Shown here piece by piece: positions 1 through 8,291 of a stretch of 64,000 bases of DNA. The stretch's first letter is position 1; the number at the start of each line of letters is the position of its first letter. The stretch lies in the NCBI GenBank assembly GCA_035308165.1, contig DATGHC010000030.1, positions 1 through 64,000 of the forward strand, in the 5' to 3' direction. Position numbers and translations under genes: made by a program. The notes beneath the pieces were generated by a model. The model saw only the letters and a list, made by a program, of their open reading frames with translations, had not been told where the DNA came from and ran no database searches. The stretch is from DASTCZ01 sp035308165 (GTDB lineage Bacteria > Acidobacteriota > Terriglobia > Acidiferrales > UBA7541).

Positions 1-447
1 TCTATTCTCACCAGGCGCCGCGAGCAGACATAAGGCCGAGCAAAAAGATGGCAGCAGCCAAAAGACGAGCACGCCTGCCTGCACTTGAGCAGTTTCAAAA
101 CGCATTGGGACCATCAGGAACTTCGCCACCTGGTAGACAAGTGCCGATCCCACAATTGACATCGAGAGCGCCACAGCAAATGCAGCCCAGACCTTGAATT
201 GCACGTTGTGCTGTCGCATTGTCTCGGTATGATGCGCAAGAATCTCACGGACCTGGGCATTCGAATCTGGTTCACTCGTAAAGGTGAATTCCCGCAACCC
301 CAGAATCGTACGCGCAGTTAGCTCGAGGTAGCGCTTGCAGCCATCACAGTCGCGGATGTGGTCATGGATGAGCTGTCTTTCGCCCTCTGAAACCTCTTCT
401 ACGAAAGACCTGTCGATAAGCTCGCGAAATCTCTTGTCACCCTCCAT
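1..447 (-). CDS. Zinc-finger anti-sigma factor, C-terminus cut by window edge
   Basis: The frame is open from an ATG at 447 to base 1, giving 149 residues with no stop, so the C-terminus lies outside the window. Residues 30-37 read HIRDCDGC, an H-x3-C-x2-C zinc-binding motif of the ZAS anti-sigma type. Two hydrophobic segments follow, at about 87-105 and 126-144, so the protein is probably anchored in the inner membrane with the zinc finger in the cytoplasm. Its start overlaps the end of the ECF sigma gene by 11 bases, which implies translational coupling. The inferred role is to hold that sigma factor inactive until an envelope signal arrives. The signal cannot be told from the sequence. Confidence 0.8.
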   Translation of the reverse strand, partial: MEGDKRFRELIDRSFVEEVSEGERQLIHDHIRDCDGCKRYLELTARTILGLREFTFTSEPDSNAQVREILAHHTETMRQHNVQFKVWAAFAVALSMSIVGSALVYQVAKFLMVPMRFETAQVQAGVLVFWLLPSFCSALCLLAAPGENR

Positions 448-1039
448 GTGAATCACCCTCCTCAAATGCGGATCTCAGTGCTGCAAGACCGCGATAGATT
501 CTGGACGTCACCGTTGTAGTAGGGGCGCCCAAGACCTGAGCCATCTCCGCAAGAGACAGGTCTTCTTGAAACCTCAGCAGCAAAGCCTCGCGATACAGCG
601 GCGGCAGAATCTGCAGCCGGCCGGCCAGACGCATTGCGTCTTCGCCTCGGGCCGCGGCTTCGAATGGGGAAGGATCGGAAGAGGGTAACAGCAGCATTGC
701 ATCGCGATCATTTGGCAAGGATGCTGTTGTCACCGCTCTTCGTTTTTTCCGGAGGTAATCTATTGCCAAATTGCGGGCGATCGCGAATAGCCATGGATCA
801 AACCGGTGCCGCCCGTTGTACTGGCTGCCCCGTTGCAGCACGCGAATCCAGGTCTCCTGCGCAAGGTCCTCCGCATACTCTCGCCTCCCGGTGAGGTATA
901 GCAGGTAGCGAACCAGTCGATGCTGACAGCGCTCCACCAGGTCTGCAAGAAGCTCCGTATCCCTCTCACGTAAGCCTCGCGCAATCTTTGCCGTTTCGGT
1001 TTCGGCTGTCGTATTCAATGTCATGGGAAGAGCCGACAT
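437..1039 (-). CDS. ECF-family RNA polymerase sigma factor (RpoE-like)
   Basis: A 200-residue sigma-70 family protein with only regions 2 and 4, as in extracytoplasmic-function sigma factors. Region 2 covers about residues 30-105 and includes the DLAQETWIRVL core-binding helix and the FDPWLFAIARNLAIDYLR segment that contacts the -10 element. Region 4 covers about 141-192, with LSLAEMAQVLGAPTTTV as its helix-turn-helix. The ATG at 1039 is preceded by AGGA at very short spacing. An in-frame ATG at 1024 is the alternative. The gene is coupled to the zinc-finger anti-sigma gene behind it, so the pair is a standard sigma/anti-sigma module. Target promoters are unknown; none can be assigned here. 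Confidence 0.92.
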   Translation of the reverse strand: MSALPMTLNTTAETETAKIARGLRERDTELLADLVERCQHRLVRYLLYLTGRREYAEDLAQETWIRVLQRGSQYNGRHRFDPWLFAIARNLAIDYLRKKRRAVTTASLPNDRDAMLLLPSSDPSPFEAAARGEDAMRLAGRLQILPPLYREALLLRFQEDLSLAEMAQVLGAPTTTVTSRIYRGLAALRSAFEEGDSHGG

Positions 1040-1656
1040 ATGTCCTGTATACGATCAGACCCCGGCGGATTACTCAACTTTTGACCGAAAAATCACGCTA
1101 AGATTTGCCCCAGACGGATATCGGATCAATGGGGGGCAAGGGCCTGACGCGTACAACTCGTTTATTGGCATACCCCAAACGGCATGGATAGATGTCGAAA
1201 CCAGGCGATCACAACTCACGATTCGGGTCTGGCCGGTCTGGCTTCCGGCGGAGTCACGGGCAAACCCGATGTTGAGAAACGGCAGCTCGTTGTGGAGTTA
1301 CAATGATCTTGCCGGGCGAAATGGAAGCGGGCACTGTGGGGACGCAACCATGCCGAGGGATGTCCCGGTGGGCTCATCGAGACGATGAACGGGGGCGTGA
1401 GGACTCGTTCTTGCTCCGCCCAACCTCCATCGGATTCGAAATACCCCCTATGCCTTGAAAATCCCCGCCCGAAGGGCGGAATACTTACTAACGGAGAACG
1501 TCACTTCTCCATCCCACGCTGAGCCAACAGATGTTGATCTGGATGAAAAATGATTCCGGTTTAATAACCGTAGGAATCAGTACCTCTGTCGTAATACAAT
1601 TACCAAGCTAATTCAAACCTCTAATCTCCCTTAAAACTGCAGAATGCGGCACCTAA
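1040..1656. other. 617-base non-coding stretch between the ECF sigma gene and the next gene
   Basis: No convincing coding frame. The only point of structure I see is a short inverted repeat CCGCCC-GAA-GGGCGG at 1465-1479 with no T tract on either side. The promoter of the sigma gene should lie in the right part next to 1040, but I cannot place -35 and -10 boxes with confidence. Confidence 0.5.
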
Positions 1657-2196
1657 CTAGTGAGCAGGTTGATACACGTGCCCATCAAATTTGAAGGTCG
1701 CCGATAGAATTCTATTAGCTGTCGCTTGGGTTCCCCGAATGTCGCGATACGCGTTGCTCTTCTCGGTTAGCACTTCTATTCCGAGCGCGTCAGTCTTGAG
1801 GATGAGTTGGTATGCTCCCGGTGATTTTGCGAACACCCAAATCGGACCGATGTTCGCCCCAAAGAGACAGGCGTCCTTGGGTAGCACCACAAGATCGCTT
1901 TGCTCGCCTGAACGCAAATGAATTTGCGATGCGACGAACATCGTTGCTTTCGCCTCAGGGAAGCCCTCGCGCTTAGCACATTCACTTACTCTCGCGTCTT
2001 TCCCCAAGATATTGAGAACCTGTTTGGGCAAAGGCAATGGATGTTCAATTTCGCTTTCAATGCCGAAAGTAGTTTGTTCGTGTTGAGCTGCCGTGCTGGA
2101 GCACGCCATCGCGAGAGATGCAACAATTGCGTAGGCGACGACGGCAAGCTGCGATAAGCGAGACACCCTTTCGGCGTATTGTGAAGTTTTCTTCAC
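1657..2196 (-). CDS. Secreted or lipoprotein-like hypothetical protein
   Basis: 179 residues, not recognised. The N-terminus has a basic start and a hydrophobic segment (about residues 17-33) ending in SLAMACSS, which could be a signal peptidase I site or a loose lipobox with Cys at about 32. The mature part is soluble-looking, with two cysteines (in SECAKR and KDACLF) that might pair outside the cytoplasm. Start is GTG at 2196; no ATG fits the signal peptide better. It stands alone, and 12 bases upstream of its start lies a copy of the GATGATACCAC element (on this strand GTGGTATCATC) that also precedes three orphan genes at 27-30 kb. Location outside the cytoplasm is reasonable; function is unknown. 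Confidence 0.65.
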   Translation of the reverse strand: MKKTSQYAERVSRLSQLAVVAYAIVASLAMACSSTAAQHEQTTFGIESEIEHPLPLPKQVLNILGKDARVSECAKREGFPEAKATMFVASQIHLRSGEQSDLVVLPKDACLFGANIGPIWVFAKSPGAYQLILKTDALGIEVLTEKSNAYRDIRGTQATANRILSATFKFDGHVYQPAH

Positions 2197-2208
2197 TTCT
2201 GTCGGAGA

Positions 2209-2240
2209 GATGATACCACTGCGAGTTTTTCAGCAGGGAG
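2209..2240 (-). promoter_or_regulatory. Dispersed GTGGTATCATC element, copy A
   Basis: Reading the minus strand, CTCCCTGCTGAA is followed after 8 bases by AGTGGTATCATC, ending 12 bases before the GTG start of the 1657-2196 gene. The same arrangement (TCCCCGCTGAA, 6 bases, GGTGGTATCATC) occurs in copy B at 28449-28478 and in weaker form in copy D at 29712-29740. TGGTATCAT resembles an extended -10 box (TGnTATAAT with one mismatch). Either a promoter or a regulator site would explain the conserved position and orientation. Confidence 0.5.
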
Positions 2241-2276
2241 TAATGTACCAACCAACGAAGCCAGGACAGTGCTGGT

Positions 2277-2414
2277 TCAGTCGGAAATGGAGAGAGGGCG
2301 CTTTCCGTTAGTGAGTAATTCGCCCTTTCGGGCGAGGTCGTTGTAGCCCCGCATGTCCATTGGTCGCAACTTCCGGATTGCCCGCGATTCTTCCGCAGTG
2401 GGCAAGGCGAGCAT
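2277..2414 (-). CDS. Possible 45-residue small protein after the CapK-like gene
   Basis: An ATG at 2414 opens a 45-codon frame ending at 2277, 62 bases after the stop of the CapK-like gene on the same strand. The predicted peptide is charged and soluble (it begins MLALPTAEESRAIRKLRP and contains the stretch DMRGYNDLARKGELL), with codon choice like its neighbours. No Shine-Dalgarno sequence is visible and the frame is closed just upstream, so it may also be the tail of a decayed gene. I do not recognise it. Confidence 0.25.
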   Translation of the reverse strand: MLALPTAEESRAIRKLRPMDMRGYNDLARKGELLTNGKRPLSISD

Positions 2415-2476
2415 TTTCTTCGATATTCAAATGATTGGCCGGATCATCCAGGTTCATCGGCTCAACTCTAATGAAC

Positions 2477-3982
2477 CTATTCCTTCAGAAGCCCAGTCGG
2501 TTTATCAAATACATAATTCCGGACATGGCTGACCACGGGACGAAACTTACCGTTCTTTTCTCTGGGGATATTCTCAACCAGCCGGATTTCGATTCGCACG
2601 TCCCGGCCCAGCCCATAGGCCGAAACAATTCTCCGCGCAACGGTTTCTCCATCCGCCGGCGAGTAGTCTTGAGTGGGCACCAGGTTGATCACCATTTGGC
2701 TGAGCGATTCCTGCACTACCTGGCCAACCGCAATCCCACTCAGCCCCTTGAAGACACTATCAAGACGCATCATCCCGCGTCCATTTGGCAGGTAAAGAAT
2801 ATCTTCTTGTCTGCCGACCAACTCCTCGAGAACCGGGAAATTTCTCCGCCCGCAGGGGCAAGGCCGGCGAGCCCATCGAGCGAGGTCTCCGGTGCGGTAG
2901 CGGATGAAAATCTGGTTCACGTTGGCGAAACCCGTGGCCACAATCTCACCGATTTCTCCCGGAATGGTGGAGGTGCCGTCATCCCTGAGAATCTCAACGA
3001 ACCCGAAATCCTGGTGCACATGCAGGCGGCCATATTCGCACTCGGTGGCCAGGGCACAGTTTTCCACGCTCCCGTATTCCTGAAATGTCTTGGCCTGAAA
3101 CACGCTTTCGATCATTTCGCGCATGTGCGGCAGCAGGGCTTCGCTGGTGGTGATAACGGCGCGAGGATGGTGAACCGGGAGCTTAAAGTGGGCGATCAGG
3201 GCCCCAAGATAATAGAGCGAGGAAGGGAAGCCGGTAAGGGTTACCGGGCGAAATCGATTGAGCGCCGACACGTAATCGGAAATATTTTCGAAGGAGATGT
3301 TGTAGGAAGAAAGATAGAGCTGCTTTTCCCAGACGTTGTAACGCCAGAAGGGAGGTCGCCCCATGGAAGGGTCGGTGATCATGCGTCCGGCCAAAACAGC
3401 GCGGGACTGGCGATAGTTCACGCCGGCCCAGAGGAACGATCGCGCTGCCCGGGCGGCAATGTTGTGCTGATGAACAGAACTGTCCCAGTAAACACGCAGC
3501 GGAGTTCCGGTGGTTCCACTGGTCTCAAAACTTTTCGGAGGGCGCCTGGCGGCATGGCTGGTGAGCAACATTTGGGGATTTGCGCGCAAGGCAGTTTTTT
3601 CAAGTCGAGGCAGATGCGCAAGGTCATTCAAAGTGAACCGCTCGATCCCCTGTTCGGAGAATCCGTACCGACTAAACGCTTCGCGATAATAGGGCACTTC
3701 GAGGTAGGCCCGGCGGACCTGCGAGCGCAGTTGTCCTTCAACGTAGTCATGAAAGCGCCCGGGCGAGTAGGATTCCCGTTCCTGGTATTCGCGGGAGAAC
3801 CGTTCAAAATCGGGGCCCAGCCTGCGGCGCGCCCAATACCAGCCAAAGGCATTGATACCCAGCTTCTGCAGCCACACCGGACTGGTCCGGTAGAGGTCGT
3901 CAGTGAATTTTTTCTTCATGGCCTGTGCACTCCGCACCAGAAATCCGGCGGCAACTGGTGGAATTCCAATTTGTTGTTGCAT
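2477..3982 (-). CDS. CapK/PaaK-like adenylate-forming enzyme
   Basis: 501 residues of the AMP-binding superfamily, closest in architecture to CapK and phenylacetate-CoA ligase (PaaK). The phosphate-binding motif SGTTGTP is at about residues 153-159, the adenine-site YRTGDLA motif at about 361-367, and the C-terminal lysine motif REKNGKFRP at about 472-480. A Cys-rich PCPCGRR loop follows the YRTGD motif, as in many CapK proteins. Family members activate a carboxylic acid as an acyl-adenylate, often in capsule or exopolysaccharide decoration. No polysaccharide genes lie nearby, so the substrate is open. Start: ATG 3982 with GGGTGA just before it; ATG 3919 (MKKKFTDD) is a shorter option. A 546-codon open frame on the opposite strand is a shadow. 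Confidence 0.8.
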   Translation of the reverse strand: MQQQIGIPPVAAGFLVRSAQAMKKKFTDDLYRTSPVWLQKLGINAFGWYWARRRLGPDFERFSREYQERESYSPGRFHDYVEGQLRSQVRRAYLEVPYYREAFSRYGFSEQGIERFTLNDLAHLPRLEKTALRANPQMLLTSHAARRPPKSFETSGTTGTPLRVYWDSSVHQHNIAARAARSFLWAGVNYRQSRAVLAGRMITDPSMGRPPFWRYNVWEKQLYLSSYNISFENISDYVSALNRFRPVTLTGFPSSLYYLGALIAHFKLPVHHPRAVITTSEALLPHMREMIESVFQAKTFQEYGSVENCALATECEYGRLHVHQDFGFVEILRDDGTSTIPGEIGEIVATGFANVNQIFIRYRTGDLARWARRPCPCGRRNFPVLEELVGRQEDILYLPNGRGMMRLDSVFKGLSGIAVGQVVQESLSQMVINLVPTQDYSPADGETVARRIVSAYGLGRDVRIEIRLVENIPREKNGKFRPVVSHVRNYVFDKPTGLLKE

Positions 3983-4069
3983 TCACCCGCATGGAACACA
4001 ACAAAACCCAGCTACTCCTCGATTGACATCAATTTGAAAGGGAAAGGCGAATACTGCGTATTCGGAAGT

Positions 4070-4372
4070 CTATAGTCGTAATGAAGTGAGTAACGCCAGG
4101 GGGTCGGGGCTACGTTTCCGGGGGAGGCTTGGAGCAAGACTCGTTAAGAGTTCGCAACAGACAACGCACTTGTCGTGTGTAGGAGCTGCGAACTGGACTT
4201 CGTCGTAGGTTGATTTGACCGGAGGCTTTACATCGCACTGCCACTGGACCACCACGCCGTCGTTTGAGACGTCGTCCAGAAGCTTAGAAATTTCAGGAAT
4301 CTCCATCCCCGCGACTGACATGATGATCAGGAAGAGGGCGAATTGAAAAACCAACCTGGAGATCTTTTTCAT
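4070..4372 (-). CDS. Possible small secreted protein
   Basis: 100 codons. The first 22 residues (basic KK, then LVFQFALFLIIMSVAG) look like a signal peptide or a single membrane anchor. The rest is short and soluble, with a CVVCC cluster. The C-terminal 20 residues are rich in Arg, Pro and Leu and look like readthrough of non-coding sequence. No ribosome-binding site is visible. It is unrecognised and could be a decayed gene. Confidence 0.3.
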   Translation of the reverse strand: MKKISRLVFQFALFLIIMSVAGMEIPEISKLLDDVSNDGVVVQWQCDVKPPVKSTYDEVQFAAPTHDKCVVCCELLTSLAPSLPRKRSPDPLALLTSLRL

Positions 4373-4480
4373 GTGGAAGGCGCCAGTCTAGCGACAACAC
4401 GATAGCCCAACTGCAGAGGAGATTCAATCAGTTAAGGAATCTGAGGGAATCGAATTGATATCCCCTGCTTATGTGAAGAG

Positions 4481-4510
4481 ATAAAAGGGCGGAGCCCACT
4501 GGCTTCGCCC
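4481..4510 (-). terminator. Intrinsic terminator, minus strand, in a 381-base intergenic stretch
   Basis: The inverted repeat GGGCGGAGCC-CACT-GGCTTCGCCC (4487-4510; one T:G-type mismatch in the stem) is flanked on its left by ATAAAA, so minus-strand RNA would form a GC-rich hairpin followed by UUUUAU. It lies about 240 bases beyond the stop of the DUF1801 gene, the only minus-strand gene just upstream. I see no gene in the remaining 4373-4753 stretch. Confidence 0.6.
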
Positions 4511-4753
4511 TCCCTAATTTCTTCAGTCCTCCGGTTGTTGCGTCCGAGAGGTTAATTAAATTGGGATTCATATACTTAACTGCCTGGCGACGGGAACGGC
4601 AAACGGAGAAAGGCAAGGAGCGCCGACAGAGAGCCGCACGACTATTGCGGGAGGCTCGTTTGTAGAGAATGGCATTATGGCGCGCGTCAGGGCTGTACGG
4701 GTTGTTTACTGGAGCGCATTTACATCGATAACTGCTGGCCTTTAACAGTGGAA

Positions 4754-5200
4754 TTATTTCGGCAGCTGGCCTTTTTCATGCTGAGCTGCAAGCCCAAATC
4801 GAATGGCCGCTTCCAGCGTATCGAGGTTTACATCCTTTAGAGCTTTAAACCGAATGCAATATCCGGTCACGCTGGCCTTGCCTAGTTTTTTTCCATACGT
4901 TTTGGCCAGGTACTTCTTATCTTTGAGACCAAGAATATAGACGGAGATTCCTGTTTTATTTCCGCTCACGCCGATTTGAAAAAACTCCCTACTTTTTCCA
5001 TCGGCATATTTTATGGTGTGAAGTCCATATCCGATCGTGGGGTTGGAAACAGTATGATTTTTGCTGTCTTTCCCATTGGAGAACCATAATTTGCATTCTG
5101 GTGACACTTGAAGTGTGAGCCGATGCAACTCTTGCAGGTCACTGCGTTTTGGTTCCGGTTGGCCGGCAATATACTTCTTGATTTGATCTTGTACGTTCAT
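4754..5200 (-). CDS. DUF1801 (YdhG-like) domain protein
   Basis: 148 residues matching the small DUF1801 fold: an N-terminal helix (VQDQIKKYIAGQPEP), a KLWFSNGK-type segment, a central hydrophobic strand FFQIGVSGNKTGISVYILGL and a C-terminal helix with GYCIRFKALKDVNLDTLEAAI. Members are small cytoplasmic proteins, some described as iron chaperone-like (frataxin fold), but no biochemical role is firm for this subgroup. It is monocistronic and divergent from mlaE, with a hairpin terminator downstream. Full length for the family, and no signal peptide. Confidence 0.75.
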   Translation of the reverse strand: MNVQDQIKKYIAGQPEPKRSDLQELHRLTLQVSPECKLWFSNGKDSKNHTVSNPTIGYGLHTIKYADGKSREFFQIGVSGNKTGISVYILGLKDKKYLAKTYGKKLGKASVTGYCIRFKALKDVNLDTLEAAIRFGLAAQHEKGQLPK

Positions 5201-5331
5201 TTGTTCCGCTCCCCCGTTGCGCGCACGGGATTATACGCCGTTTCATCTATTTGAACCGCTGCCATTCCCGGTCACAGCGGAACATAAAGCTCCGCGGCGA
5301 CGGACAGATCTGATACCCACATGATCCGCGC

Positions 5332-5360
5332 TTGACGCCAAACTACACACACGCTAGCCT
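5332..5360 (+). promoter_or_regulatory. Predicted promoter of the mla operon
   Basis: TTGACG at 5332-5337, then exactly 17 bases, then TAGCCT at 5355-5360. The -35 box is 5 of 6 to consensus; the -10 box is weak. Transcription would begin near 5367, leaving about 37 bases before the ATG at 5404. The TTG of this -35 box also opens the mlaE frame upstream of the ATG, which argues that the TTG is not the real start codon. Confidence 0.5.
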
Positions 5361-5403
5361 TTCGAGGACAGCCGTGGCGTCCTTCGTTCGGCGCCAGCAC
5401 GGG

Positions 5404-6231
5404 ATGGTCACCCGAGACACCAAGTTGTTACCAACAGAACCCCCTGCGCCGCGCCACGCAGTATCGCAGGCGTTGAAGCGGCTGGTACTTTCCGTCCAGA
5501 ATTACTCGATTCTCTCCGGCCGCGCCTTGGCCAACATTTTTACTCCGCCGCACTATATTGGCGACCTGCTGGAACAGATGGACATGATTGGGGTTGGGTC
5601 GCTTCCGATCGTTCTGCTGGCGGGATTTTTCATCGGCGCGGTCATGGTATTGCAAACCGCTTCGCAGTTTGTGCGGTTCGGCCAGACGTCCTTGACCGGC
5701 GACGCCGTATCGCTGGCGCTGGTCCGCGAGCTGGGGCCCACCATTACCGGTCTGCTGGTGGCGGGAAGAAATTCTTCCGGGATGGCCTCCGAACTGGGCT
5801 CCATGCTGGTGACCGAGCAAGTGGACGCCATGCGGGCCATGGGCACCGACCCCATCCGCAAGCTGGTCACGCCGCGGGTCCTGGCCACCATTCTGATGCT
5901 CCCCTTGTTAGTGGCCATGTCGGATTTCGTGGGGCTGATCGGCGGTTTCGTAGTTTCGTATTTCACACTGCATTTGAACTCCGTGGAGTTCTGGACCCGC
6001 GCCATTAAGGCGCTGGAATTTTCCGACTTGATGCAAGGCCTGACCAAGCCGCTCTTCTTCGGCTTCATACTGGCGACGGTGGGCTGCTACAAAGGGCTGA
6101 CCGTCACCGGCGGCACGCAAGGAGTTGGCCGGGCGACCACACAGGCGGTGGTGATTTCCTCCGTCACCATCATTGCCATGGACGTGGTCCTGACGAAAAT
6201 CATGCTGTACCTTGCGGGACGTGTTTTTTGA
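5404..6231 (+). CDS. mlaE: MlaE-type permease of an MCE phospholipid transporter
   Basis: 275 residues from the ATG at 5404 (299 if the in-frame TTG at 5332 is used; that TTG overlaps a good -35 box). It has the conserved MlaE segments: the amphipathic entry helix with FTPPHYIGDLLEQM, the first long membrane segment SLPIVLLAGFFIGAVMVLQ, the ELGPTITGLLVAGRNSSG loop, the coupling region ELGSMLVTEQVDAMRAMGTDP, and about five membrane segments in all. It forms the inner-membrane channel through which phospholipid passes between the MCE protein (MlaD) and the inner membrane. mlaF and mlaD follow at once. MlaA, MlaB and MlaC are not in this window. Confidence 0.93.
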   Translation: MVTRDTKLLPTEPPAPRHAVSQALKRLVLSVQNYSILSGRALANIFTPPHYIGDLLEQMDMIGVGSLPIVLLAGFFIGAVMVLQTASQFVRFGQTSLTGDAVSLALVRELGPTITGLLVAGRNSSGMASELGSMLVTEQVDAMRAMGTDPIRKLVTPRVLATILMLPLLVAMSDFVGLIGGFVVSYFTLHLNSVEFWTRAIKALEFSDLMQGLTKPLFFGFILATVGCYKGLTVTGGTQGVGRATTQAVVISSVTIIAMDVVLTKIMLYLAGRVF

Positions 6232-6267
6232 TCCTGAATTCGAAATTGAAACCTGAGTTTGGAATCG

Positions 6268-7101
6268 ATGAACACTGAAGCGCCTTCGGCCGCAGCGCCC
6301 AACGACCCGGTGATCGTTTTCGAGGGCGTCCATCTAGGGTTTGACGAGGGCGAAGTTTTGAAGGGTTTTTCCTTCCAGGTCGCTCCACATGAGACCAAGG
6401 TCCTGGTAGGGGAGAGCGGGACGGGGAAGTCGCTGACCATGAAGCTGGCCGCTGGATTGCTCCGGCCAGATTCAGGAAGAATTCACTTGATGGGCCGTGA
6501 TCTGGGCGAAATGAATGAGACGGAGCTGCTGGATTTTCGCCGGACCATCGGATTCGTTTTTCAAGAAGGCGCGCTCTTTGACTCCGAGTCGGTTTCTGAA
6601 AATGTGGCGTTCCGCCTCCGCGAGGAAGGCGAACCGGACGAGGAGATTGAAGAGCGGGTGCGCGAATCTCTCCGGTTCGTGGAGATGGAAGATGCCATCG
6701 ACAAAATGCCAGCCGATCTCTCAGGAGGAATGCGGCGCCGCGTTTCCATTGCCCGCGCGCTGGTGAGCCGGCCCAAAGTTGTTTTCTATGATTCCCCGAC
6801 GGCGGGGCTGGACCCGGTTACTTCGCAAACCATCATTACCTTGCTTCTGCGATTGCGCGATTCGCAGGGAGTCACTTCACTTTTGGCCACGCATCGCCTG
6901 CAAGATGCGTTCGCCATGGCCAATTACCGATTCGATCCCGCCGGCGGAAAAATTGAGAGATTGACGAAGGACGAAGTGGCCCATGAGTCCGTGGGAGAAA
7001 CAACATTCCTATTTTTGCGCGACGGACGCGTTTACTTTGAGGGGGACCCGCAGTCGGTGCTCGATTCGGCCGATCCCTATCTGAAGAAATTTCTGGTCTA
7101 G
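6268..7101 (+). CDS. mlaF: MlaF-type ATPase of the MCE phospholipid transporter
   Basis: 277 residues from ATG 6268; an in-frame TTG at 6259 is less likely. It has a full ABC ATPase layout: Walker A GESGTGKS with Lys54, Q-loop in FVFQEG, signature LSGGMRRRVSIARAL from about residue 151, Walker B VVFYDS with D-loop AGLDP, and the switch His in LLATHRLQD. The usual catalytic Glu after the Walker B Asp is Ser176 (YDSPTAGLDP), which is notable. The C-terminal extension after about 225 (RFDPAGGKIERL) is longer than in a minimal ATPase. It powers MlaE from the cytoplasmic face. It sits 36 bases after mlaE and 45 before mlaD, in one operon. Confidence 0.93.
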   Translation: MNTEAPSAAAPNDPVIVFEGVHLGFDEGEVLKGFSFQVAPHETKVLVGESGTGKSLTMKLAAGLLRPDSGRIHLMGRDLGEMNETELLDFRRTIGFVFQEGALFDSESVSENVAFRLREEGEPDEEIEERVRESLRFVEMEDAIDKMPADLSGGMRRRVSIARALVSRPKVVFYDSPTAGLDPVTSQTIITLLLRLRDSQGVTSLLATHRLQDAFAMANYRFDPAGGKIERLTKDEVAHESVGETTFLFLRDGRVYFEGDPQSVLDSADPYLKKFLV

Positions 7102-7146
7102 GATTTCATCCGGCCGCGGCCGGAAAGTCATCAAGGAGGATCAGCA

Positions 7147-8232
7147 ATGGCTCAACGCAATCAGCTTAGCTGGGGTGAATTGCGCGTAGGACTGTTTGTG
7201 CTTGCAGGAGTGACGTTGTTAATCATGGCGACATTTTATGTGACGGGCTTCGGAATACTGGCCTCGAAATACGGGCTCATTACGTATTTGCCCGAAGTGT
7301 CGCAGCTTACCAAGGGTGCGCCCGTGCGGCTGGATGGGATTGACGTGGGTAGCGTGGACGACATTTCCGTAAATCCCGCGCTGGGCAACGAGAAGGAAGC
7401 CTCGAAGAAGAGCATCGTGGTCAGCCTGCGGATCAATTCCAAGTACAAGGAGAACATCCGGACGGACTCCAGAGCGAGCCTGATCACCGAGGGTCTGCTG
7501 GGCAACCGGTATGTGAACATTACGCGCGGATTCAGTGGGGTTCCGCTGAAGAACGGAGATGTTGTGGAGGGCGAATCGGAGAAGGGCATCAATACGCTGG
7601 TGGCCCAGGGTGCGAACCTGGCGCAACACCTGAACGCGCTCTCCGATAACTTAAATGGATTGATCGATGACGTTCGGGCAGGACACGGTTCACTGGGGAG
7701 ATTCATTACCGATCCGACGGCTTATAACAATTTCAACGGCGTATCTTCAAAATTGAACAACATGCTTGCGAATGTTGAGGCGGGGCAGGGAATGATCGGC
7801 AAGCTCTACACCAGTGACGACCTCTACAATAAATTCAACTCCGCCACGGGCCGCTTTGACAACATTCTTGGCGCCGTCCAGCAACAGAAGGGCACCGCGG
7901 GCAAACTGATCTACGATTCCAGCCTTCACGACAATATGAACCAGTTTATCGGAAAGGGAAATGCCATGTTCGATGACATTCACGCGGGGAAAGGCACGCT
8001 CGGGAAGCTGGTGACCGACGACTCGTTATTCTCGAAGTGGAGGGAAGCCGGAGAGAATGTTTCAACGGCTACGGCGAAATTCAATTCCAACCAGAACACG
8101 GTCGGGAAATTGTTCACCGATCCGCAGCTGTATGACAACATCACCGGCTTGACCGGGGACATGCGTCTGCTGTTGAACGATTTCCGGCAGAACCCGAAGA
8201 AATTCCTGCGTGTGAAGTTTTCAATTTTCTAG
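7147..8232 (+). CDS. mlaD: MlaD-like MCE-domain lipid-binding protein
   Basis: 361 residues, with a strong AAGGAGGA ribosome-binding site 7 bases before the ATG. One N-terminal membrane anchor (about 15-32) is followed by a single MCE domain (about 40-135) containing the PVRLDGIDVGSVDDI signature and a GNRYVNITRG strand. Beyond the MCE core is a C-terminal region with five degenerate repeats of the form GxGxxGKLxTDxxLYxNxN, starting near residues 178, 213, 248, 280 and 316. Family knowledge: MlaD-type hexamers form a periplasmic ring that shuttles phospholipids. The repeated tail is an extra compared with E. coli MlaD and may form an extended barrel or tether toward the outer membrane (inference). 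Confidence 0.9.
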   Translation: MAQRNQLSWGELRVGLFVLAGVTLLIMATFYVTGFGILASKYGLITYLPEVSQLTKGAPVRLDGIDVGSVDDISVNPALGNEKEASKKSIVVSLRINSKYKENIRTDSRASLITEGLLGNRYVNITRGFSGVPLKNGDVVEGESEKGINTLVAQGANLAQHLNALSDNLNGLIDDVRAGHGSLGRFITDPTAYNNFNGVSSKLNNMLANVEAGQGMIGKLYTSDDLYNKFNSATGRFDNILGAVQQQKGTAGKLIYDSSLHDNMNQFIGKGNAMFDDIHAGKGTLGKLVTDDSLFSKWREAGENVSTATAKFNSNQNTVGKLFTDPQLYDNITGLTGDMRLLLNDFRQNPKKFLRVKFSIF

Positions 8233-8291
8233 AAGACGCTAAAATGTTTTGCGGAAAAAATGGGGATGAAAACCGCACAGCCCGTGTTTGA

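Noticed and set aside
1023..1388. 121-codon plus-strand frame starting inside the ECF sigma gene
   Set aside because: No ribosome-binding site, no domain, composition like random translation; it starts antisense to the sigma gene.
1465..1479. CCGCCC-GAA-GGGCGG hairpin
   Set aside because: Six-pair stem in GC-rich DNA with no T tract and no adjacent gene end.
2435..4075. 546-codon open frame on the plus strand
   Set aside because: It lies wholly opposite the CapK-like gene, whose AMP-binding motifs are clear. Long antisense frames are common in GC-rich codon-biased DNA and this one shows no domain.
4428..4616. 62-codon minus-strand frame
   Set aside because: It spans the 4481-4510 terminator hairpin and has no recognisable features.
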